64,000 bases of DNA. It comes from Eumeta japonica (Eukaryota > Arthropoda > Insecta > Lepidoptera > Psychidae). The translations under genes were made by a program, and so were the position numbers. The notes beneath the pieces are model-generated. The model had not been told where the DNA came from, ran no database searches, and was given only the letters and a program-made list of their open reading frames with translations. Below are positions 33,944 through 45,705 of the stretch, in pieces (the first letter of the stretch is position 1; every line of letters starts with the position of its first letter). The stretch is taken from NCBI GenBank assembly GCA_005406025.1, contig BGZK01000733.1, forward strand, positions 124,001 through 188,000. The letters are read 5' to 3'.

Positions 33944-36900
33944 GTAATACATGCAAATGATCATTATCCTTTTACGGCGGACCACATCATAACTGTATCC
34001 GAGTTCGACGAGAAAAAGTTGTCGCTATGGCCGACAGTGTCGCCGTCCGGGGCGGCCGTGCGCTGTCGTCCTACATTTTAATGGGGTGCGATTATTCTAT
34101 GACATAATCTTATGAAAACGGTCTGCACAATGTAACATTGGCCTTTTTGAATTTTGACTACTTATATTCTTTCGCACTAAAATTTTTAGTTAAAGTCCAA
34201 CACACCCCCAAAAAGTATTGAATACAGTACAGTGATGTTTCACAAACAAATGGTTTACAAATCCTAAGATACAGCCGGGCATTTTACGAGTGCTTCGCCG
34301 ACCGGCGTCCGCCAAAAAGCACTCACCGAAACAGCCCCCGACCTCAAAGCGAAGGACGACGGCGGAAGTTTTCGATACAAGTTAAATATAAATCGATAAT
34401 AAATTTCGACGCGGCGTTAAACGTTTCAGTCATATTTTTTTAAATCCCCCAGTTCGTTCACACGCCGCTCGTAAAACATCTCGATCCTACCTAGCGCTAG
34501 ATTTTCTACATTGTAAATAAATGAAGGCTGAAAAAAGTGCGCGGGTGAGACGGCCATTCGCGTCGGCGCGCGCGCACGCCGCCAACCGATATCCCTTTGA
34601 AGATCAAAGCGAATATTTTGTTTTGTCCGAGAGTAAGCCGTTCGCGAACCGCCGCGCCCGCGCCGCAGGGAAAGGTCCGGGAACTAATAAAATATGATGG
34701 TTTACGCCAGTAAAAGTTATGAGCCGCGCTAACAATTTATATCTATGCCGAATGCGTGCGCGGCTCGAGCCGGCTGAAATAATTTTGAAAGACGATGCGA
34801 AAATATTTCCAGACGTTATTAACGAGCCGCTCAAAGTAATGGTGAAATGAAGTTTCTTTTATTGTGTAAATATTATGAAATTCAATAAACTAATTGCAGA
34901 ATAAAACAACTAAGTTTTAATAAATCTCATCGTATTTACGAATTGATCCAACATTTATAACAACATCAGAACTCTACAGTTCTGACACGTTCTACGTGCA
35001 AAGGATTAAAATTTGTAAGGACATTGAGAGGCGCCGGCGAGTACGCGCCGCTCGGGTTTTTGAAGAAACCGATTTGGGAAGAAATCGTCCTCGTTCTAGC
35101 AAAGCGAGCAGCTTTTTAATGGGGTCCGAGCACTCCCTGCCGTCGGCTCGGCGACGACGAGAAGCAGATAAAATCGTCACGGTCTGTAACAATCAGCTAA
35201 ACGAATGCGACAATGCCCGAACGCCATTTCAGTAGAGAACAAAACGCGACAAATAGCCGGCGATTCTTTAAAATATGAAATAGTCGTTTTAGAAAGCGCC
35301 AAACAATGGCCGCGCACTCCCACACGGGGCTGTCGGCGGGCCGCGGCGCGCGCGCAGACGCGCCCGAGACGGGCGTAGGCCGCGCCAGCCGGCGACCTGC
35401 ACCTCGTGAGGTCCAGCACGAGTCGGAGCGCCCGTCGCGAACTCTGATGAGGGCATTTCACGTACAAGTTGGATTGAAGACCTTTTATATCTCTAGATCG
35501 TCGCCGTAACAAGCCGATATAAGCAATAAAAACCGAATACGGTTTAATTTATAATTATTAATGCGGTCCACAATTTTATTCGGCTGCTATTATGACCGAT
35601 AATAATGATGAAGTACTATTTGCATGCGCCAAACGGTCGATCGGGGAGTCGCTTTCGATCGCATTACAAAGTAGCAGATTCGGTCCTGTCCCGGGACCTA
35701 TGAGCTTTTATGTAATTAAAGAAGGGCGGCCGCGAGCCCTGCGGTGGACTAAAACAGACTGTCACTGAATCAAAAGCTTATCTAAGTTTAACACCTAATC
35801 AAACATAAACAATTTTATGAAAACAATTTTAAACAATTTTACAAATACACTTCTAAATATGTGTTTAAGTAAAAGTTTTCGCATTGGTTAATTGTACCTT
35901 AATGTTGTATTCATCGAAGACGCACGACCACGGCCTGTCGTCGCTTTATATATTTTGCAGGCGAAAGTCGACGGCGGACGCTGTGGACCTGAGGTGTGGT
36001 ACGACACCGTCCGCAACAGCTTACCGATTTACAAACTAAGGACTATTATAACGCATATGCTACTACAGTCTTCGTAATAACCGCATTTCAATTTTTTTTG
36101 TATGTTTTTTGTGTATGATATCTATTTGAACAATCGGTGGGGGTCAGGTGTTTAACAACGCCGCCTCTGCATGTCGAGCTACCGAGCAGTTCTACCCAAT
36201 GGCAAACGGATCGGCTGATGAGTTTTTATGTAAGTCATACTAAACCGCTCGTGCGTGCCTCAGAGAGCACGTTAAACTATTGACACGTCGTTGACGCGTC
36301 GGAGGGAAGGGCCACGATCGGAAATGAAAGGTTGAGGGGGTCCGCCTCAGCGCGGGGCGAGTGACACTCGACGCTGAGCACGAGTGGAACGGCAGACGAG
36401 CAACGCCGGATCATATAGTATAAAGATGTATTCACTCATAATCTTCACAAGTTTCTTTAAACCACCAATCGAACGGCAAATGTTCATGAATAGATGTACC
36501 GAGACAGCAATCTCTTTGATCATTGTCATTTTAATTTTTTTTACAAAAGGTTACGGCGGTTACGGCGTGCGCACGAAAGCGCGGCGCGAGTTTTCAATGC
36601 GCCAGTTTTCTTCGTCACTTCGAACCTCGATTCTCGACCACCCGTTCCAGTTCCACGTGTGCGGAGCTGGCATTGGATCAGATTTCGGCCATAGATTAAA
36701 GTTCATTGATATTTCAGACGAGACGGCCCCGAGCGTATTAGCTTTAATCTAAGTATGTAGACCAATATAAGTCGCCTTTTACGATTAACGACGATTGTGT
36801 TTCATCCTATTAAGCATTAATTCAGTGTTTAGACTGGAGTCCTAGTTAGTCATCTAGGCGGTTAGGTCTCAAAATAGTGCCTAGAGAGGATGACCCCCTT

Positions 36901-37140
36901 TTTAATTAGACGCAAGTGAAGCGCGCCCGTTCCCAGGACGAGTGATTTATGCGGCGCGCCGTCACCGCCGCGTTTAACAGGCCGCAAACGTCCAGTCGAA
37001 GTCGCATTCGATTACGCATTGTGCATCCCCATTTTGATCAAAACTGACTACTTGTGGTCGCGGTGACCACGGCGCGAGCGCGCGCCGCCTGTCGCCGTAT
37101 CCCGACTCCGATCAGGAAGACAACAACCTCCGCGAAGAAA
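33944..37140. other. long mixed non-coding region with CpG-rich, regulatory-looking blocks
   Basis: CpG-rich blocks at 34020-34075, 34540-34770, 35020-35240, 35300-35440, 36560-36670 and 36930-37110 alternate with AT-rich words. Open frames here (34996, 35177, 36384 and others) overlap on both strands and lack motifs. A loose hexamer tract lies at about 36615-36690. A 33-nt exon-like segment with a good acceptor (tatattttgcag) and a weak donor (GTGTGG) is at 35961-35993. No repeat family recognised. Confidence 0.4.
35560..35740. promoter_or_regulatory. possible enhancer-like block
   Basis: Complex sequence with AT-rich homeodomain-type words (ccacaattttattcg, gcttttatgtaattaaag), a tcccggga palindrome and repeated cgatcg words, between CpG-rich flanks. 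It resembles conserved non-coding DNA near developmental genes; without a comparison this is only a suggestion. Confidence 0.18.
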
Positions 37141-37211
37141 GCTGAATATCTTTAGCGATTAAAATAAAACGTAACTGTCCCGTCTTATTTTTATCGGTAA
37201 AGATATTCAGC
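37141..37211. other. long stem-loop: pre-miRNA-like or small inverted-repeat element
   Basis: Bases 37141-37171 pair with 37181-37211 (31 positions, three mismatches) around a 9-nt loop (taactgtcc). The base of the stem continues with gaagaa / ttcttc allowing one bulge. Length, small loop and spread mismatches fit a microRNA precursor. A tiny MITE or inverted duplication would look similar. I do not recognise either arm as a known miRNA. Confidence 0.5.
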
Positions 37212-37224
37212 TTCTTCTTATCCT

Positions 37225-37300
37225 GAAATGATCAGAACCTGAACCAATCAGAATTACGATCAGAACACAAGTCAGAATGAGCATTGCGATCGAGACAAAT
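37225..37300. repeat. degenerate hexanucleotide tract
   Basis: Units gaaatg, atcaga, acctga, accaat, cagaat, tacgat, cagaac, cagaat, tgcgat, cgagac in 6-bp phase, starting 14 bp after the stem-loop. Confidence 0.6.
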
Positions 37301-37563
37301 ACTAATTTAAACAAATCATGTTATAGACTTTGGAATGTGGAGAAACAAAATAAGATTAAATTAGCGATGAGTTATAGAAAACGTGTCCCAGCGGCGCTTC
37401 GTGATGTTTTATAACGCACCGCCTTAATTTTTATGGGCTTTTAATGAGCTGTGAACTTTTTACTGGTGTAGAATTAAATTTTCGGTCGCGTGATGACTCG
37501 GCCTGACGCTTTGTGTCGTCAAAAATTGCCGAAGCGACAAAAAGCGGGGCCGACAGGCAAAAA

Positions 37564-37704
37564 ATGACCGAGTGCAAATGCAACGTCCGAGTAAAGGAGC
37601 CTGCAGGGAATCGACAAAAATATATTTTCATGTCTCAAACGGCAGCTGAAATTTTGAGTAATCTCAAAGAAAGAGTTTTTGATGATCATCCAGCAAAATA
37701 TCAG
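37564..37704 (+). CDS. possible first coding exon, unrecognised
   Basis: An ATG with A at -3 (aaaaaATGaccgag) opens a frame that runs 47 codons to a strong donor (atcag|GTAAGC). A second in-frame ATG is at 37630. The last part, MSQTAAEILSNLKERVF then DDHPAKYQ, has balanced, protein-like composition and would form an amphipathic helix. The exon ends in phase 0, so it does not join in frame to the possible exon at 23116 (phase 2) without others between. It could be an alternative first exon. I see no named domain. Confidence 0.33.
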
Positions 37705-38245
37705 GTAAGCAAGATACCTGAGCTTTATCATTCGAAAGCTCTATAGAAGATCGTGAAGTTCGAATGCTTTTCTAGAATGTCTTTTGACTATTGTTTGGTT
37801 CATTACGATAGCGTCATCGGCATATGACTTTATGTATGGGAGCTTCAGCACTCGCGACGTAAGATTCGGTACGCCGGGTCTTCGGCTCGGCCGGCGGAAC
37901 CCAAAAGTCTACGACTAAGAGTGCCTAGGCTCGGCCGGTCACGGGCGGCCGGGCGCGCTCATCCCGCCGATCAATTAGGACGGTCGCGCGTCGCACTCCA
38001 GCGAGCGGCCGTCGAACCCGGGACAGGCGCTGTGCCGCCGACCGCGCCGTGCGCCGCCCGAGGCTCGCAGGAGACGTCGACCGTCGTCGAACAGCTGTGG
38101 TCGTCCGCGCCGGTCGGGCCCGTCCCTCACCGCGACCCTCTACCCTACCTTCAGCTCGAGGTCGTTACTGACACGGGTCCGCCCTAATTTCGACCCACAT
38201 TCGCTCGCCTGTCTATTTCACCACCATCGATTTAAGGTATATGAC

Positions 38246-38250
<5 letters not shown>
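37705..38250. other. non-coding stretch with CpG island
   Basis: A strongly CpG-rich block at about 37870-38190 gives an open frame (37921-38187) of alanine/arginine/proline-rich character without motif. It could be a CpG-island promoter, but no start or exon is seen after it. Confidence 0.35.
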
Positions 38251-38299
<49 letters not shown>

Positions 38300-38323
38300 A
38301 TGCATATATGTGTGTATATATAT
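38251..38323. repeat. (TA)n / (GTAT)n microsatellite
   Basis: Uninterrupted TA run followed by gtatgtatgtatatg and gtgtgtatatatat. Confidence 0.95.
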
Positions 38324-40359
38324 CATTTTCCCATCTCGATTTCCATCAATTAGAAAGAAAACAAAAACTTAAAAATATCTTAAAACATATATTTTATACC
38401 TCTATAAAAAAAATTTAAAAAAACGAAATGGCTTAATTTTGTTTTTGTTTAGTTTCTACAAGCATAAAATGTTAATTAGTTATTCATAAGTAAATTGGAA
38501 TGTGATTGTGACATTTTGCCTCGGTTCGCAATTTTAATCCATCATTGGTGTAGTAAAACTTAAATTAAATAATAATATAAAACAACGTAAACAATTCTTG
38601 TAAGAAGAGACATTTGTTAACTTCAACATTACAATCAATTTTGAACTTAACAAACATTAGACTAGTTATTTAGGTTGCATTCTTTTTCAAAATTATAAAC
38701 CTGTTCGCATTTACCCGATCGGGCCCACACCTCCAAATACTAAAAATACGGCGACACCAGATATCGAGTCGTAATCGATAAAGAAAATAACATTCACACA
38801 TGTTCAATCGTCGTGAGGAACACCTGATGCCACCAAACAATTGCATTTTGTCGTACACCCTCGGATGTGCAGGAGTAGCGAATCATGACGCGAGTGCCGC
38901 TCCCACGCGAGGCGCGGAGCGGGCGCAGAGCTCGGCGGCCGAGATCTAGCGACGTGACATGTCACTGGCCTACGACTGGCGGCCGAGCTGATGACCCCGA
39001 ACGCCGCCTGTCGCTCTGCTAACAATTATTGCCGTTGCCGACTACCGCATGGGCGTCACGTTACGATTTACGATTTAACCGAGCCGCGGCCGCACTGTCG
39101 CTCGGCAGGCTCAAACCGCGCCTCCTCTGTTTTGATACGACGCTTTATTGGGCTTTTAAAAGTATCTGTCGTTTCATTTCTATCTATAAAAATATTATAC
39201 GCAGAAATGTTAAACCTATTGAACCTATTTCGAACACTATACACTGAAGATTACGCATTAGGTATTAAAGACGCGTCAAATCCGCGTGGTAATCGCATGT
39301 AAGCGCTGATGATTTAGAGGTTTGTATTTTTGTAAAATACTAGTTCCGTTCAGCGGCCTCGACTACGCGGATACCATTCTTATATATTTATTTTAAATCT
39401 TTCACAAATTCTTGCATTATATGGATTTCATCTCAAATCTTTAGTAAAGCCGGTTCTCCCTTTCAATTGTTGAGCTCTTAATCCTAATTTCTATCGCGAT
39501 GTGATGCTTTTTCGTTTCCACTTTTAACCTATATTTCAATCCGGTTACTAATATCCCGATATAAAACGACGAAACACCAATAACTTTTTATATTGTACTA
39601 TTAGTAATGTTCAGTACTTCGAAATTTCTTCTAAAATTCGGAGACGTAAAGAATAGTGCTCTGAGTTCATTTTCACAATGCGGGTTGCAAGTACATAAAC
39701 ATTTATACATATCAATCAAAGAAAAAGGATGAACTAACGTCTGTTTAAAATATTGAAATAAATTCAACAATGGGTAGACATTTGTCACTGAACATTTAAA
39801 AAACGGTTACAAATTATCTGATGATTTGTCTGACGATTTCAAGAGTAGAATAACAAACTAAATTAATATATTAACAAAGACATAGTTAGTTTTCTAACGA
39901 CACCGTCATTAGAGAAGACTATTTGTCAAGAACAATTAATTGCGAGTCATTCTGAATTTCAGATTTAATTTAATTATTACGTTCCTATTGTGATTTTCAT
40001 ATTCACATATCATATTTTCATATTCGGATTATGACGATATTCCAAAACTCGTTACATTAACTTAAATATTAATTAATTAATTAGTACGAATGCGTGATAC
40101 GACTGCGGCGGTTCTTCTATCTTTTTTTCTTTTATAAAATTCGATTTAATTTAGGTTTCAGCTCTGCGTAATAAATCCTATTGGTAGAAATCCTTTGACC
40201 TAATGTTATGTTCTCAAATGATTGTGGAGGAAATGAAAAATTATTATTACATTATTGAGTTTCGAATATTGTCAGTATGGATAAAGCTGCATGGCTTGTG
40301 CAAAACAAGCACGAGTCTTTAATAGAACGCTGATGTGATAGAGCGTTGTGGTGGAGGTA
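38324..40359. other. non-coding stretch
   Basis: AT-rich to 38850, CpG-rich to about 39120, then AT-rich. A loose hexamer-like stretch lies at about 39423-39560. No gene or named repeat. Confidence 0.4.
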
Positions 40360-40640
40360 CTACTACGAGACAGAGGGATATGTTAAGGTGGTCCGGTAAT
40401 AAGAGAAGCATCGATCGAACTAGGTTGGTGAAAGAAATCTATAAGGTAGGTGCGGTCGATGGAAAGTTCGACGAGAGGCCCCTAGAAAATCTTATAGGAC
40501 CAAATTTTACAGGGCATCAAAAAGGAGCTCAAGTTCGAGTCACGAGGCCAACGAGCTGATGTCATGGCTGGGTATCAGTGAGTGAGAGACGTGTTTATAA
40601 TTCGTAGTTTGTGGATTGCCGTGGTGTTACTCGTAGCCTA
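40360..40640 (+). mobile_element. LINE 3' fragment (C-terminal tail of a reverse transcriptase)
   Basis: The frame reads MLRWSGNKRSIDRTRLVKEI and, further on, KVGAVDGKFDERPLENLIGP, then HQKGAQVRVTR. This matches the conserved tail 'LRWxGHVxRMxxxRLxKxIYxxxVxGKxxRGRPxxxxxD' found after the polymerase domain in insect LINEs, with loss of the RGRP core (here DERP). A short 3' UTR-like stretch follows. The upstream polymerase is absent. Confidence 0.65.
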
Positions 40641-40913
40641 CCCCTCCAAGAAAAGGCCGTGAGCCAATAAGAAACCGAACATTTGCGGTGGAGTGTTCTC
40701 GTTTGTTTGTGTACAATCATTAAACGTAGTTACCTATTTGTCTGTTGAAAAATGCTAAATACATTTTGCGTGTTTTTCTCTTGCTCTTTTAAACATTAAA
40801 TAAATCAACAAACTTCGTATAAATTTGACGTTAGTCGCACAATTACACGATGATTACACTTGTTATCACAAATTGCAAAGAGCGTTCGTGAAGTAATTCA
40901 CCCCGGGAGAAAC
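40641..40913. other. non-coding stretch
   Basis: AT-rich. Nothing recognised. Confidence 0.45.
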
Positions 40914-40995
40914 ACGAAGGCGGTAGGGCGTGATGTGGCCATGTCGACTATAGTACGAAGGCGGTAGAGCCGTGACGTGGTCACGTTGGCTACAA
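40914..40995. repeat. two-copy tandem duplication, 41-bp period
   Basis: Acgaaggcggtagggcgtga at 40914 recurs as acgaaggcggtagagccgtg at 40955. Both continue into similar 'gtgg(c/t)ca(t/c)gt' and 'ggctac/cgacta' blocks. Confidence 0.75.
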
Positions 40996-41004
40996 ACCGA
41001 AAAG

Positions 41005-41225
41005 AGACCAGCTCGACCGGTGAGATACCACATTCTCACAAGACACAGACCTGAGATCACAGCTTTTGCTGTTGCATCTCGTCCAGTAAGTTAGTTTCGA
41101 TGGGCCAATCCCCCCTCCTTCAGATATCGTATTCCTTCCTAAAAGGCTGACAGCACACTAGTGGCTCCTCTGGGGTTGCGAGTGTCCATGGACACCGATG
41201 ATCACTTGGTGACACGCGTCCTCGT
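41005..41225 (-). repeat. dispersed repeat family C, copy 1
   Basis: The reverse complement aligns with 45430-45705: 'ccatggacactcgcaa(c/t)cccaga', 'cagccttttaggaaggaata / cagccttttggggtaggaata', 'gatatctga', 'cttgtgagaatgtggtatctcaccggtc / ttctgtgagggtgtgatatttcgctggtc'. It is a type common in Lepidoptera. Confidence 0.75.
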
Positions 41226-41354
41226 TTGCCCCTTAATTATAAAAAAAAACAAAAATGCTCTTGTAATACCAATTTAGTCAGCCCTTCCAGGTAATTTAAA
41301 CATCCTTTATGCGCCGTATTCGTTGCAAAGCGAGAGCTTGTGATGTAAGTCTAT

Positions 41355-41391
41355 GGGCGCGGGGGTGGGCGCGGGTGGGCGCGGGGGGTGG
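41355..41391 (+). repeat. G-rich run, G-quadruplex motif
   Basis: Gggcgcgggggtgggcgcgg and what follows give at least four runs of three or more G with short loops. Confidence 0.6.
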
Positions 41392-41572
41392 CCGCGGCGC
41401 TGACGGTCACACCGCAAATAGCAGAAATCACACTTCTTATTTTACAATGTTAATTTGATTTTAAAGACGGACATTAAAAAATATTAACTCTACTTTTTTG
41501 GTAAAGCCATCACTATTTTATAGGAATTGAGTTGCCGAGAAGTAATATCAATGACATATTAAATATATATTT

Positions 41573-42317
41573 TTTTAGGGTTCCGAGCCAAATTGGCAAA
41601 TCGGAACCCTTACAGTTTCGACATGTCCGTCCGTCTGTATATCACTGGCATTTTATTCAAAAACTACAAGACGCATACTGATGAAACTTAGTGTGTGTAG
41701 GTGACTTGTATAAACCGATACTTAGTTTGATGTTTAAATAACAAAAATAAATATTTTAGGGGGGCATACGATACATGTAACACAAACAAAAAAAAATTTT
41801 TCAGCAAATATCAACGTGTAGTACATATTTCCACAGTTCTTTAAACACTATATTTTCCAATTTTTCTGATTACGTGAATAATTTCGGAAATAACAGTTCC
41901 AAAAGTTACAGAAATTGTGTCCCCCGCCTTTTATTTTCTACATCGCACATCCAAAAATGAGAAAAAAAATAACGATGTAACGCTTAGTAAATACATTAAA
42001 AGAATGATTTTGAATACGATCGGATATACTGTTTTTGAATTACTGCCGAAAAACTGCGCTTCTGCATAAAAGGACGTAAGTTCCATGAAGATACGCACTT
42101 TTGCTGATACATTATAATTTAGACTAGTTTAATAGTAAAAGTCCACATACCTACTTGTTTTTCTAACTATAGGCGAGTAAAGTGCTTATAACTGTTTAGT
42201 TTAGGAAACATGGAAAAAGTGTAAAAACGTACTTTTTCATCTGTAGTACATTTATTCGTCATAATGGCTTCGGAACCCTATAACGATCATGGTTCGACAT
42301 GCTCTTGGCCAGTTTTT
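41573..42317 (-). repeat. hairpin-ended dispersed repeat, copy B
   Basis: Reverse complement of the same family as 12691-13362, better preserved. It starts (minus strand) at 'aactggccaagagcatgtcg' and ends with a clean hairpin ttagggttccg ... cggaaccc(t)aaaa at 41573-41605. About 70 bp longer than copy A because of indels. No coding capacity. Confidence 0.85.
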
Positions 42318-43479
42318 TAATAATTTTTTCTTCATACCCAAAGAAGTATTGACAATATCTGTCGTTTCATGTCCTTCATATATTGATTTTTTTGATATTA
42401 ACCGATCAAAAACAATTTGCATTCATGCATCTAATAGACAGAATATCCCCCAAAAATATTTTATTAGATTACTTCAAAATTTTATTTTATACTGCCACAA
42501 TTTATTTATCAACCTCAAGGAGTCCTCGCAAAAAGTTCTGTGACATTCTTATAAAGACAAGTAAGGGTTTTGTTGTCCCAATTTAAAAACATGGCAATAA
42601 AAGTGGCACAGTGTGGACGGACTATCGCTTTAATTACTGTTTCACAATTCTAATTCATGTTAACAATCTAAAATTTTACTATTGTAATTTGCCGCCGTCG
42701 GCTACAATACACTCGCGGCATGATTTACGGCATGATATTCTGTAGGTGGACGTATGAGATGTCGCGTTTGGTCGTTTAGCACTAGCGCTTTACGACCGTT
42801 TTACGGCGATGTCCTGCGCGGGCGCGGTGGTGGTGAAATCTTTTGCTCGCCATAAACCGGTCACAGCTTTTACGGATCAACAATAAAGAACTATGAAATT
42901 TCTTGGAAACAATAAGTTTATTCGACATATTTTCATACTTTACCGTTAAAAGAATTTACAGCGAATCGTGCAACTGGAAATCGAACTCTACTCTCAATTA
43001 TAAAAATGTTTTTTCGTAACTAATCGGTAGAGAAATTACTTTTAAAAGGTTCCCGGTGCACGCGCCGCGTGCGGGTGCTTTTTCCGATCGGCGATCCCGA
43101 TGCCGTTCCGTTCCGGTCACGGTTCCTTTTCTGAAACATAAATTTATTCTACGTGCGACACACATTTTTGATGAAATTAAAGACTTCAAATTCCGCACAG
43201 CTTTCGCCTGCGATTTCGTCGCTGTACAACTGCAGCGCCTCAAGTCGTCCCGTCGGCGCTCCGAGCCGCTCAACTCCGTGCAGCTCAACGCGTCAACTCG
43301 GGTGACGGAGATCATTTCAAATATTTGAATAACCCGCTTACAATATTGATTTTTTTACTAACCACAAAATTGTGATTCAACCTCGACTGTACATATTTCG
43401 TCGAACACGAGTCGATTGCTGCACGCGAACCGCTTACAGCGCCTGCGGCCATACCGTGACGCTGCCTATTCTTTTCTGT
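42318..43479. other. non-coding stretch
   Basis: AT-rich, then mixed sequence with CpG-rich words from 42690. A short hexamer-like tract is at about 43085-43130 (gatccc, gatgcc, gttccg, ttccgg). Two frames on opposite strands at 42998-43328 are composition-driven. Confidence 0.4.
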
Positions 43480-43930
43480 TTGGAGCCGAATAGGGCAGTG
43501 ACGAGTTATTTTTGTAATTAGCTACTAATTATTTGCACCTGAAGATAAGAGCCGCCTTTATTGTCACAATGATTAGGTTAACGACTCCGAGAGCTGATGT
43601 TTAAAATGACGTCAGTGCGGCACCGAGCTATTATTGTGACCGCTCGTTCAGACATTCGAAGGATGTGCAAATTAGGCACTATTTATGGGCAAATCTTGTA
43701 TTTTAATTTAAAAGTCCGGATAAAACAAAATGAAAACGGCTTCGGAACAAGTAGGAGCTGACCGATAGCGATTAAGTTTTTTTAGCGATTGATGCCAGAA
43801 TTTTATAAACATAATTAGTCCCAATTACACATATGATATGAAATTAAATAAAAAATGTCGTATTAGGCAGTCCGGCCGGCGGGGCCGAGGAGTCGGCAAC
43901 TAATTTATTATGTACCCACTTAAATTCCTA
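43480..43930. promoter_or_regulatory. possible homeodomain-site-rich regulatory block
   Basis: Several TAAT-core words in a complex background: tgtaattagctactaattat (43515), caatgattagg (43568), cataattagtcccaattac (43811), plus ctatttatgggcaaatc (43680) and a tgacgtca-like word (43607). No coding signal. The density of such words suggests an enhancer but was not tested against background. Confidence 0.2.
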
Positions 43931-44488
43931 ATGAAATCGAAGGTGGCTCATTACCATATCGAAACAGGACGCGAGAGCTGTGGCCGCCGGAGCGAGCGGC
44001 GCCGACACACGCTGTTTATGCGCATACTGCATCATCGGGTGTGCATCGAAGTTTACGCTCGTAGTGGACTGACTTTCACATTTAATACGATTCAAAGGCG
44101 CGTAGGATTTTTGGAACACTTTCTCAACATTAAAATTAAAAGTTTCGAACATCTCTTTCCTTTCGACATAGAGGAGTGTTCTCGCTCATTGTTATGGTGT
44201 GGAGTACAGAGCGTGGGCGGGCGGGTCGCTTTGGGCGGTGAGGCGCAGTCAGCAGTTAGCATTTCCGAGTCCGCGAACACTTTTAGATGAGTGACACCAC
44301 CGTCACTGGCCACCCACACCACACTCCGCCGCCACCACACGCAGACGATTCGAGGAGTTGTCGTGTACGGTGTCCAAAAAAAGCACGTCGGTACCGCCAA
44401 GACTGGTATCGAATGGAAGATCTAAGTGTCAAAACTTATGTTGCGCTCCATCGGTCAGCTAATAGTTGCGCTGTGTGGATATAAAATT
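43931..44488. other. non-coding stretch with overlapping frames
   Basis: The 126-codon frame at 43910-44290 and its antisense partners have no motif; neither is accepted as a gene. Confidence 0.35.
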
Positions 44489-44590
44489 AGTCCCGATTGA
44501 AACAGTAATCCGAATTCGTGTTTCTATTCTGGGCACGATCCCTATTCGAGGCTTTATTCAAATCTCGCTTCTGCTTAAGATCGCTTTCGC
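44489..44590. repeat. degenerate hexanucleotide tract
   Basis: Units aattcg, tgtttc, tattct, gggcac, gatccc, tattcg, aggctt, tattca, aatctc, gcttct, gatcgc, tttcgc. It gives the artificial frame IRIRVSILGTIPIRGFIQIS. Confidence 0.6.
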
Positions 44591-45429
44591 AAGTGGGCTT
44601 TTATCTTTTACTTCGTTAATTTCTAACAATCGAGTGCCATCGGCATCGCCAGCAGGAGCTCGCCGATATGACATTGAAGCGAAACAACGTACTGCACAAA
44701 AATTTCAAAAAGAAGCACGTCATTGCCATCTCGCAGTGTATTTGTACATCTCAATCTACTGTGATGTCCCGAAAAAAGTTTAGAAACAAAACTTAAGTTT
44801 TGTTTGAGTTGAACACGTCTATAATAGGGGTCGTTTTTGTTTATAATAGGGGTCATTTCCTTAACAGGAGCTTATACACTAGCGCCATTGGTAAGTGCAA
44901 AAGTGAAACGAGTCGGTAAGATGATACCTAGCTATATTGACAATTCGCTAAGGCGTGGACTTGAGTCAACACAACGTATGCGATACGTTTCACGTAGTGG
45001 TGAGTGCAAAGCGATGAAGAAAATTCTACAGCAGTGGAATCTGGCATTGGAACGCGAATCAGTTAATGTAGAGATTTCAGTTCAATATATATAAAAATGA
45101 ATGATTTCTCAGTTTCCTGAAAAGAGAGTTCAATTTAGAATGTTGCCAAACTCAGCCTACGACTCTAGGCCACAAATACCTTGATTTAACTTTTACACGT
45201 AATTGAAATGCGACATATTTCGATATATATATCATACTTTTGGTGTCATCGACCTGCACTTAATAAACTCAGTTTGAAATATTAATTGATATTGTTCTTC
45301 TAATTGTCCGAATATATCTTATATAGAAGTATCCACATAAAACTTACGGCTGTATTAAAGGTACAGTCATCCAGGGATCCTTTTATAGCATTTTCTAGGG
45401 AAAAATGTGAGTAAGAGCATGTGAGTAAT
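44591..45429. other. non-coding stretch
   Basis: Tataataggggtc is repeated at about 44820 and 44839. Otherwise unique-looking sequence. The 44837-45094 frame has no recognised motif. Confidence 0.4.
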
Positions 45430-45705
45430 CAGAGAATAGGTAGTCATCGCCGCCCATGGACACTCGCAATCCCAGAAAAGGCACCAATGCGTTTCCAGCC
45501 TTTTGGGGTAGGAATAGAATATCTGATGGAAGAGGGAATGGGTTGGTGAAGACGAGAGTGGAGTGTTAGAGGAGAAAATGGGGTGAGGAGGGAAGAATGG
45601 GTCATCAAAATTCTCACTCAATGAACAAATGACAACGGCAGAATCTGCTACTTTACTTCTGTATTCTGTGAGGGTGTGATATTTCGCTGGTCTAAATTCG
45701 TACTG
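45430..45705 (+). repeat. dispersed repeat family C, copy 2
   Basis: Inverted partner of 41005-41225 (see there). The purine-rich middle (gaggagaaaatggggtgaggagggaag) is longer here. The antisense 129-codon frame at 45367-45756 lies inside this repeat and is not a gene. Confidence 0.75.

Noticed and set aside
42289..42586. Two overlapping plus-strand frames after repeat copy B
   Set aside because: AT-rich, phenylalanine/isoleucine-rich and in competing frames. No motif.
43910..44290. 126-codon plus-strand frame
   Set aside because: Motif-free, overlaps two antisense frames of similar length, and crosses from AT-rich to CpG-rich DNA without change of reading character.
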